Positions 36,101 to 48,100 of a stretch of 54,872 bases of DNA are shown here, piece after piece; position 1 is the stretch's first letter; every line of letters begins with the position of its first letter. The DNA comes from Setaria digitata. Lineage: Eukaryota > Nematoda > Chromadorea > Rhabditida > Setariidae. The DNA is taken from assembly GCA_003640385.1 (NCBI GenBank), contig RCAB01000425.1, forward strand, positions 1 through 54,872, written 5' to 3'. Below the pieces are notes generated by a model. That model did no database searches, was not told the origin of the DNA, and was given only the letters and a program-made list of their open reading frames with translations. A program made the position numbers and the translations under genes.

Positions 36101-39100
36101 AGCATTGTTATTATAACATTTTTTGAATTCCATTACTATAAATATTTTCTTCAAATACAATCGCCGCATTGTTATCACTACCAACCAACTTCATAAATAA
36201 TCGTTATCATTATCATCATACAATTAAAAGCTCTTTCAAGCATTTCTTTTTTGTTCGAAGCTGTAGTAAAATTTTATATGTTCTTGGGGAAAATTTCAAC
36301 CTTCCTGACATATATTGCGATGCACATTATAAAGATTAAAAGAGAGAAAATAAGCTATTAAAATTTTTAATTAGATTATTAAAATTTTTAAACATATTAA
36401 TGATACAATAGAAAATTAAAACTTCCATTTTTCGTTTTGAAATTTTATTAGAAAAATTAAACTGAAAGTTGTTTGAAGTAAATGAACTAGCCTAGAACTT
36501 AATAGATAATGTATCAGGAAATGCTTTCTTAATGCTGATTCAATTGTTCTAATCTGAACCATTTTGCCAATATATATTTAATTTCCAATATATATATATT
36601 TGATTACCAATATATATAATACTGCTTATCGTAGTTTTTTTCTGAATTATTTTACTTATCGTTATCAACACTGTTATCAGTGTATCATTTTGCAATAGCA
36701 AAAATTTGACACGTTTTTTTTCTTCCAGGCAATATACGTTACAGCAACTCGACAGCCAACTGATTGCCTTTTTATAGAAAGTCTTCGATCGAACGGATGG
36801 CAGGTTTGCTTCGTTCTTGTTTACTTTAGTTCAGAAAAAGGAAAAAATTTCCTCATATATCTTTTTCTTCTTTTTTTTTTTTCTCATACAAAGTTTTGAG
36901 AATTTTTCAGATTATTAAAACGGCTGCAGGTATTGCCGAATCAAGCTATCAGCAGCAGAAACCGCTATTAGTTCTTTTGGATATTCGCCTTCCGGATATT
37001 GCAACGTTTGCTAAGTAATTTAATTCACCATTGATAGCTTATCTTATCATGATACTTCTAGACAAGATACATCAGTCAAGTGTCATGTTAATCATTGCTG
37101 GAAAAGAGAGTAAAATAAAAGACTTTAATTGAATTTATTCCTTAATCTTTTTTTTTTCTTCTAATTCATATTAATTTACATTTTTGGGATAAAAAGGATT
37201 GAAATGATCAGTTTGCTTTGATTTACGTAAAAATGCCTTGTAGCAAATGGTGTTTTATAGTGTTGCAATGAGTAAATTAATTGAGATTAATAATATTTGA
37301 AAAAATTTTTCTGAAAAAAGAATTCTAGGATTTAAAATCTGAAAGAGATAGCAGAATACAATTTTTATTAAAATAATTGAAAGCTCAATATTTGGTGGCG
37401 AATTCAAAAGGGAAAATGAAAATTATTTTAAAGCAAAGTTTGAAGAAAACTTTTTTAGAAAGTTTCTGATGAAATACTAACATTGTACAACCGGTTTTTC
37501 TTTATCTTTAATTAAAAGTTGTAGTTGCAGAACAATGCATGGTCTTCTAGCATCCGATGAAGTATTTTTTGCCGCCTTATCAGACAGGCAATTATTTTAA
37601 TTATCTTTTTTCTATCTCTTCTTTCTTGTTTTTTGAATGTCAAATTTGAAAGCTCCTAAATTTTTTGCTATAATACAAAACAAAATTTTTCATGATTAAT
37701 TTGCTTTAGTTTCATAATAATTAACCTTAATTAAAAACTTTCTGCGATAGAAATTTGGTTAAAAAATTCTTTTACTTTCAATTAAGAAAAAAAAACAATT
37801 TCAGGATGGTATCCGAAAAACGACGGCGTTGGCTTTCACAATCAAATCTTTGCCACGCGAGTTTTTTTCTGTTCAAAAATATGTTTCAAAGAATATTTTC
37901 AAACAAATAAAAATTAATTTATTTACTTTGTTCAAGTAAAAAATATTATAGCTATTTAATAATTTACTTTAAAGTCACGTGAGAAAATTTTTCCATGCAT
38001 ATTTTTAACCATTACTTTTTATTTAGTTAAAGAGATAGAGAAGAAAAACGAAAAAAATCAAATAAAAAGTTTGAGAATAACAGAAAAAAAAAAAAAAAAA
38101 AGTAGAGGGCTTAAATCTTTTGAAACACTTAATAAATTACAAATTTCCTGCTAATTTTTTCGTTCCTCACCAATTATTTCTTTTTTGTTCGAAATTTCAA
38201 CTATTCAAATCAGTTAATAAATGATAATTTAATTAACCATTCATTCCATTTAGACTTTACATTTTGCAGTGTAGTTCATTTAACAAGTAATTTCATAGGA
38301 TGAGAGATTTTTTAATTTTTCTTTTACATAATATGCATTTGTCTTAGTTAGTTTTCACTAATTGCATTAGCAATTGGTTCATTTATTGAGAAATGTCAAT
38401 TCTCTAGCTAGGTCAAAATATGTTTAGCATTCGTATTAACGTGTTCAAATTCACATTTTCAGGTTTTCATATCAACATCAACGGATATTGCACTTTGTGA
38501 ATTATTTGCGCGTCTCGTAAATCGTTTACGTGCTATGCCGGCCATATTTGCTGTTCTGGAGGAGGTATTTCATTCCAGTTTCATTAGACTAATTGTTCCC
38601 GGAAGCCTTTATTAATTAATTATATTCTATTTCATGATAAATTTGCTGCTACTTGTTTTACAATCAAGCATTATACGTATATATATATGAGAAATGAAAA
38701 AAAGCGCAAAAAAAAAAAGAAAAACCAAAATAAGTAATGTAAAGGAGTAAGATGATAAATAGTAATTACACACTGGCAATGATAAAAAGTAGTGAGATGT
38801 TGAAATAAATGAATTAAAAAGTGCAATAAATTTCTGTTACTATTAGTAACTGACTGAGCAAAAGTAGTAAAAAAAAAAAAAAATTTGAATATGAACATGG
38901 AATGCAAATTTAAATAAAAATGATTATTTAAGTAAATATATATTTGTATTTTACAGGTGTGCCAGCCAATCGAGATTTGCGATAGTGCCTTAAATGTGCA
39001 ATATATAAATCATGCCTATGAAGCAAATACAGGTTCCAAACGGTAAGCTTATCCTACAGTGCCGTAATTGAGCCGGTTAATCCGGTAACCTTGTCAAGTA

Positions 39101-42100
39101 GCAAATAAGTGCTAAATTTGGAATAAGATGTAGTAAGTGTTGAAATGTATGTAAGGAAGTGTAAAGTACACGTTTTGAATCAATTTTCATGTATCATCGC
39201 TTTCTCTTCTAAACGTTTCTTTTTCTAAATTTGAAGGAGTGAAGTTCTCGGCACTAAATCCTCTGATATAAGACGAAAATCACTGCAGCAGAAATATTTC
39301 TCACGATCAAAAGAAACTATTGTAACAGCGACAACACCAACGACATTAGCGCCGGAAGGAGAAGTTTTTCGCAAAGGAAGTTGTGAATGGCAATGTATAC
39401 AGGTACCTGGAAGTTCAACCAGGTAAGCTATATGAGGCTAACTGGATTAATTGATAACATTTAGTGTTATCAATTTCAATTTTCAACTTTTTTTTCCTTG
39501 AAATTTATCGGTTTCTATTGTCCGATGATATCGGAATGCAAAAAATCTTACATTATTTCATTATGCTGTACCGGAAATATACCATTTTAGTAGTGACTAA
39601 ACAAAAAAAAAAAAGAAAAAAGTGCAGAAGAAAGTAAAGAAAAAATGAGAGGAAAACATTCAAGCACTAAATTTTGGCCTTTACTGCAGCATTTGAAAGT
39701 TAAAAATTTGTCTATTTTGTCATTTCTAATATAGAATAAATTTAATTAACTGCACTGAATTACTTATCCTAAGATTTCGAACCGAAATTTATTCCTGTAA
39801 TATTTTCCGTATTGAAAAAATATGAAAATTTTCAATTTTTAAATGCTAGCAAAAAGCAGTAAAATATAAAATACTGATAATATGATAGCTGAACATTTTG
39901 AAAATGATCCATAATTATATGAATATATTTTCAAATGTCCAAAGTTGAGCTAATCATCTAATTAGTTAAAAATCAATGTATATAATTCGTTTTTTTCTTA
40001 AATTTACTGTTTCCTATGAGAAGAAGGCAAGTTTATTTTAAAATATAAATTTTTGCAAGATTTCAAGTTAATATTTTCATTTTTTATCATAACAAGCCTC
40101 TTTTTCCTTTCAATTTTTGCAAGTGTATTTTAAAAAGTAATTAGTGGAATGTAAAACAGAATATACTTAAAATGGAATATTTTTTTTTCTTTATTAAACT
40201 AAGAAAAAAAAAATGAAATATTTAGATTTGCTCCATGTTTATTATAACTGTATGAACTAACAACTATAGTAATTGGTAGTGAGTGAAATTCCGGGAAGCA
40301 ATAACCGGTTGAACATTTCCGGATTTCTTTTTAGCCATCAATTTGTTTATTTGAAACGTAATGCTGGTGATTCAATGCTACACACAAATATGTCATTGAA
40401 AAGTGAGCGATCACAAACAGCGCTCGTTGATGCACCAATTAGCGAGGTAATTGTTCTTCATTAATAATTAATTAATTTTAATTGCTCTTTCTAATATCAC
40501 TTCAAATTTCGTTTTATTTTCAATCTCCTAATTTCATTTGCTCTTTTTTTTTTTNNNNNNNNNNNNNNNNNNNNNNNNNNNTTTTTTTTTTTCCGATTGC
40601 TAGGCATAATTATTTAGCAAGTACCACTACATACATCACTTACGTCTGCTACTTGAGGGTGAAAAAAGGTAGAGCTTTTGAATCAAGATACGAAAGAGAA
40701 TAGTGAATGATAATGCAACATTAATATCGTAATTCTATTTTCGATAACGATTTTGATAAACTGTAACGGATCTGTGTCTTCTGTCAAATAATTTAAATTG
40801 ATATTGACCTAATTTTTGTTAAACTTGAATAGAACATTTGAAGTACCAATTGCGAAAACCAGGTACATAGGATATTTCCGAAATGCAGTAAAACAGATCA
40901 TCCGAAAATATGTTTTTCATTAAAACGGAAAATGGTATTAGCTAGTTTCAACGTAGAATTTCTACATGCTTTTGTCTATTGTGGTCTCCTGATCCGGAAT
41001 GTTAATATTATCAACTAGGCATTTCTCTAATTCAATTCACTACCTGGAATTTTGCTTATTTCACTTTCTTTCATTTAAATTATTAAAATATATTCATTCA
41101 TATTTTGAGGTACTATTCTCACTACGAGATGCTATGATGCGGGTGGACGAGGATACACAACAGCTTCTACGAGATGCTATTAGAGTTAGTTAATTTTATC
41201 CTTTTCATTTACTCTTCCATTCTCGATCATTTGTATTTTCGAATATCATTTTTCGATCATTCCCTCTCATCATTGATATTATTTCCACAACTTTTACCCA
41301 TTTTTAGCTTCGTTTTCAAACTTCATTACTGTACTCTTCATGGAATTTATTTATTCCCTCCTGTATCATTTCATTTAAAAAAAAAAAAGAAAAAAAAAAC
41401 GAAGAAGCAATTTTCAGCTTTGGCTACAACTTTTCAACATTGAAAAAGTAAAGAGAAAAGGGCTAGAAAAAAAAAAAAGGAAATTAATTTGTTATTTCTA
41501 TTTTAGACATTTTTTTTTTCCTTCTACACTTCTCATCGTCTTAAATCATTCTAAAATTGGATATAATTGAACTTTGTTGGATACATTCATTTAAAATTTT
41601 GCTTATTGTATATTCGTAAAATACCGGTGGAAATATATTCGGTTTGAATATGACATATTAAAATGATGCAAATTTAAGCTAATGTTTATATTTCTCTAAA
41701 AATCAAGAAACAATAAAGTGTGAAATATTTATTTAAAAAAAAAAAGTAAGTGACAAAAGCATTATTTAATTAAGATATCTCTTAATCACATCATTAACAT
41801 CATTTAATTAATACATCTCTTAATCATTAGCAGCTAAATCTTTTTCCAAAACACGGAAAAACAAAAACCAATGTTCCTGTCGTCTACTATAAAGTTAATG
41901 TGATAAAATAATATTTACTAAATGTGAAACAAACTACAGATTTAGAAGCTATATAAAATAGCTTTATTGATAATAAAAGAAAAAAATAAAATAGGATACT
42001 GAAAAACTGAAAATTAAGTGGAAGATAAAAGTTGAAGAAACGAGAACAAAAAGAAATCTAACTAAAACTTCTAATGTTAATTATTGTCGCAAATTCAAAA

Positions 42101-45100
42101 TTGTATCATATCATTAGTGATAAATTTCCTTGACTATGAATAGCTTATTTTAATTATTATTGAGGTTCTCGAAAAGGGTTAAAGGTTAATCGCCTCTTGG
42201 AAAATAAACATAATTCCATTTACTAATTATCCAGTCACAGTATCAGTTGAGTGATAAAGGACAAGTATGTAGAAATAGCAGGTATTATATTTGAAAAGAA
42301 TTTTTTTTTCCAAAATTTTTTTTTGTTTAAGGAATGTAAATGAAAAAATAATTCAAATCAGTTTGAAAGTTATTTATGAAAAAAGCTGCAATAATTAAAT
42401 CTGATGTGTGCTGATTGCAACATAACAATAGCTCTTTTACCATCATATTACATTAATTAGTTAATTAGAAGATGATACGAAACTTCCAAGTAATTAACAC
42501 TTATCATACTACATTAATCACTCACCTCAAAATACAACAATCGACTAGATTAGAAGTGAATATATGACTTTGAAATGGTTTATATCACTAGTTATTATAA
42601 TCATTCTGGCTAATTAAAAAGTTAAAATTCAAAACCACCAGCACCAGTTATCTTTTTAATCGGACATCATACTGTTTGATTAACTAAAACACAAGTCAAG
42701 TTTTAAAATGGTTAATAGATATTTTATCCACCAAAACTAGCTAATTAAAAAATTAGAGGAAAACCTAGAAATGATTAACAATGTCAATTTTGGTCAAATA
42801 TCTGATAACAGTAATTGTTCACTTAGAAATTAAAATGAAACTTTAAAGTTAGCATTAAATAACTATCATGTGTTAATAATTTTGTTTAGTCGTAATTTAG
42901 CACAAAACTTCGAGCAGTAATATTGCAACAGAAAAATACTCATTTTATCTTATCACCATACATTTTATCAGAAGATTTATAGGAATTTTGCAAAATACAT
43001 TCATCGCTCAAATCTAATATTTTTTTTTATAACAATGTCAATTTTGGTCAAATATCTGATAACAGTAATTGTTCACTTAGAAATTAAAATGAAACTTTAA
43101 AGTTAGCATTAAATAACTATCATGTGTTAATAATTTTGTTTAGTCGTAATTTAGCACAAAACTTCGAGCAGTAATATTGCAACAGAAAAATACTCATTTT
43201 ATCTTATCACCATACATTTTATCAGAAGATTTATAGGAATTTTGCAAAATACATTCATCGCTCAAATCTAATATTTTCGAGAAAAAAGATCTACCGCACT
43301 TTTTTTTTTATGTTTTAAAGAGTTACATTTTGCACTAAATAGGACGAGCTATTTGTATTCATTTCAGACATAGATGCTTTTATCAAACCTCATTCATTGA
43401 TTTCTATTATTTTCATTAATTACCAGTTACCGCATAATTGTTATTAGGTATTATCGTCAACTGAATTATACGCACCAACGATCACACGTTTTGGCAATAA
43501 TGATCGAATAGCAACGGGTTATTATGACGGGTTAATACGTGTTAGTTTAAATGATTTTGCATATTATGCTGGTTTGGAAAATTTAAATTCTACAATTTTA
43601 AAATTCCATCACATAAATCAGTTGCAAATATAATTATACATCAAGAAAGCATGCACGCAAATACATATGTTTGTGGTAATTAATTGTGTAATTAAAACAA
43701 ACGCACAAAAATAGTGAGAGGAGTGAAATGGTTGGAAGGAAGAAGACAATAACTGCTAGTTGTTGACGTGATTTTTTTTTTTTATCAAGAGTTTTGCGTG
43801 AACGGGAACGTTACACGTTGGCGAAATGAAGCTTGAGAAATCGAAAACAAGCAAATATTCAATTGAAATTAACAAAATATTATTTAACTTATAATGACTC
43901 AATTAGATTCTCTCAGGTATGTAACCAAAAATTAGTTGACATGATGGGAAAAGACTAGATTTATAATAGCTTGCTAGCACAGTAATATTGCTACCATTTC
44001 GATCACTGTTATCGTAGTTTATCCAAATTATCATCGCTTTAGTACTCCTCCATTTCTACATTATGAAAATTAACTAAACTAAAGTTTAGCCTAATTAGCG
44101 CAAATTAGTAATTTACCATTTATTGATTGTTTGCAGCTTCATCATATGCCACGAAGTCGGAAACGATCCGTTGTTGATGCATTCAAAATTAAACGCAAAT
44201 CAGCAAGTTTCGATGGTTGCCGACGTATTTCGGCGGACGTACGCAGTGCTTTATCAAATGATACTCAATGGAATTTTGATGTTTTATATTTGGAAAGAAT
44301 TTCTGATAATCATGCACTTTCACAACTAGGCATCAAGGTAAAAGACAAACGAGAAGTGATCTATTTCCGTTTCTTTGCAAAATATTGAAAGTATGCGATC
44401 TTCTTCTTTGAAATATCAAAATGCCATCTTCTTTTATAGCATATGAAATTACAGCAAGAATAGCTTGGCCTAAAGTATTTGAGACAATTTGCATATGAAA
44501 TTTTTTTTTTTCTCATCGTTATTTCTGAATTAAATAACGGATGATGTATCGATGGAAATTGAGAAAACAAAAAAAAAAAAAAGAGAAATTAATTTCATTT
44601 AGTTGAAAAATCTAAACTTGATAATGCTGCAGATATTTGAACGTTGGAAGGTTCACGAAACACTGAAATGTTCGATGGATTTAATTACACGTTGGTTTGC
44701 CGCAATTGAAGCCCATTATCATGCAGTAAATCCATATCATAATGCCACTCACGCAGCTGACGTTTTACAGGTTAGATTATTAGTATATTTGATATTTATC
44801 CAATAATTACTGCAATATTTGCGTAAATCCCCGTTCTGATGTTATTTTCAATGTGAAAATTCCTCTCTCATTCGGACTGGATTAATAGCTTTAAAAAAAA
44901 AGAAAATATTTTGCTCAGCATTTAAATAAAAATTTCCGTGATCTATATATTTTTTTCTCATCGTTATTTCTGAATTAAATATCGGATGATGTATCGATGG
45001 AAATTGAAAATAAAAAGAGAGAGAAATTAATATATATATATTTTTTCATTAATGTTTCCAACGTATTTCACGTTGAATAACGTAAAGGAAAGAAAAAAAA

Positions 45101-48100
45101 AAAAGTAATTACAAATGATTAGAAGAAACTGTAAATGAATATGTAATGTTTATCATTTATCATAATCGAAAGATTGGAATAATTTTCATTGCTTTCATGT
45201 TAAATTATTTCAAAAATTTCTCATTCCTAACCAATAGGCAAAAAAAGCCATTAAAAATACAAAAAATTACCATTGCTAATAAAAAAATATTATCGCTTTT
45301 CATGTTTTTAAATGCCAATTCTGCTTGAAATTCTCAAATAATTTATTTTTTGCAAAATTTTTAATATTATTTTTTTAGGCGACATCGTTTTTTCTCGATT
45401 CACCAACTGTTGCTCATTATGTTCAGGAGACACATGCTACTGCAGCGCTAATTGCTGCCGCGGTACATGACTTAGATCATCCCGGTAATTAAATCGTTTT
45501 CTCTTGTGAATATTTCAAGTTAGCTAATTCTTGATTGACAGCATGGAATGAAAAGTGAAGAGAAGAAGAGAAGATAAAAAAAAAATTGTTTAATTTAATA
45601 AAAAACCTTTTAAATTAAGAGTTTAAAAAAAAATATGGAATTTTTAATATAAAAATTTCATTGAGTCTAAGGTATGCAATCTTAGCAACACTCGAGGTTT
45701 TCTTCTCTTTCGATATTTGTGAAGAAAAAAGGTACAACTGTGTGATGCCATTGTAAAGCTTTTTACACATTTTCTTTAATTGGTAAAAATGAGACAAATC
45801 CAAAAGTTATCAAATCTAAAAAAAAAAACTTAAAACTGTATTTAATATTTTAATAATAACTTTTTGCTAATTATAATTTTTCTGAAGAATCTAATGTGAG
45901 AAATATGCGGATGATTGCATAGTAATAAATAAATTTTTAAAAATATTTGCTTCATTTTTTTTTTTCTTTAGAAAATTATATTGGTTAAAAATTGAATATT
46001 GAAAAAATATGCCTAAAAAAAAAATTTATAATATCGCATGGAATCATTGTAGTTACTTTTAATAATATGCTTTCCAACTAAAAAAGTTTATGATAAAATT
46101 GAATATTAAAATATAGATCTACGGAAGTTTCAAAATCTTAATTTTTTCGTAATATTATACTAAATATTCAAAATTACATCTCTTCGTATTAGTAAAATAA
46201 AGACATGTAATTAATTGAACATTTAAAATATGTTCAGCAAGGAATTTTTTAAAAACAAACACAACTCTAATTATCACTTATAATATATTTTATTTTCGGC
46301 TAAATAAAAGAAAAGGGAAAAATAATATATTAAAAAAAAAAAAAAATCCTCCGAAATGAATGTTTCAGAAAGGAAAACGAAATGCATTGAGTGGAAATAG
46401 ATCATTAAACAGATTTCCGGATATCTCAGCTTTATACTACATTAATAAACCATTCATAAAAACTACATCTTCTTTCAAAAAAAAAAAAAAAAAAAAATGG
46501 CAAAATAAAAGTAAAGAAATATTAAAAAAAAAAAGAAAAAAAAAATGCTGAAATAAATTTTCAACAATCTTTGCTTTATATCATTATGACAACTATTTCT
46601 CATAGTATTTTTCTCGCCCTTTTTTTTTTTTTTTTTTCGCCATTTCTAAATTAATTTATTACATACTCACATAAAATAAACGGAAAAGGAAAGTTTGCGG
46701 AAATGAATAATTTAAAACTTAATGAATTACAGGTCGCGGTAATGCATTTTTAATTAATACCCAACAACCGCTGGCTTTATTGTACAACGATCAGTCGGTG
46801 CTTGAAAATCATCACATCGCATTAGCCTTTCAACTTACCTTACAAACAACAAATAATATAAATATTTTCGCTGCACTAACTCGTGAAGAATTTGCGACAC
46901 TGCGACAAGCTACTGTTGAAATGGTCTTAGCGACGGATATGAGTCGACATTTCGAATATCTGACTAAATTTCAACAAGTTGTTTCAAATTTAAAAGTAAC
47001 TTTCCTTTAGTTTGCACCTTTTTCATTTTATTCTTGTTTTGAAACAATGAAAAAGGAAAATGTTGGGAAAATTTTAATTTTGAAACTAATTCAAGTTGAT
47101 AATATAAAATATTTTTATAAAAAATTTCAATAAGCAGTTTAAAAAATCCAAAAGAAAACATTGAGAAGTTTTCAATTTTTGCAGCTGATTTAGGTTGGCA
47201 TTTTCCTGACCGTCTAATAAAATCTTCAAAAAATTTATTCCTAATAAAAAAGGAGATACGGAAACAAACACTTAAATATTTAACAGAATTTTAGTAAGTT
47301 ATATGAGAGCTAAAATCAGCTTTTCTTTTTTTTTTTATTATTTTTAGAATACGAGAAAAAATTGGCGGATCAAGTTATCCCAAATTATTCCCTTTTTTAA
47401 TATAATAAAACTTATTTTACTGCTTCCAGTTTCAGCTATTATTAGTGTTTTCTTGATTCTAAGCGGAAAAATGAAGCACTAAAATTTCTAAACTTCAAAT
47501 CAAAATTTTCCTTTCATTACAAAATTTCACGTGTAGAAAAAACTTGACAATGGAATATTTCGATTTTTTTTTTTGAGGTATTTACAAAAAAAAGAGTTAA
47601 AAAGGGAAAAGTTTGAAAAACTATTCTCTCATATTTGAATAACAGCAAACTTTTATCAATCTCTTCATCCATATGATATGCAGGAATTCAAAATTTAACA
47701 TTTCGTTCCTCCAGGAACGAAATTTAGTGCATTGCAGTTTTCAGAAGTCATAATTCATTTAATATTGCTGTACTAATTACTGTATAAGAAATTTTAATAA
47801 TATACACATTCTTCAAATACCTTTTACTACCTTTTTTTTTCTTCTCCCTTTTTTTTCGCACAATTTGTGTTTGAAAATAAAATTTTCAGTTTTTTAAAAA
47901 ATATTTGCAGGAGAATGACGAAAATACAAATAATGTATCATTGACAATCTGTCGTATGTTAATTAAATGTGCTGATATCGGGAATCCAACTCGAGAGTGG
48001 TCATTGTGCGAGAAATGGGCGATGCGAATTGTTGAAGAATATTTTGATCAGGTTGGTTTTTCCACTTTTTTTTTTTTTTTTTCGTAAACCCTTTTTCTTC

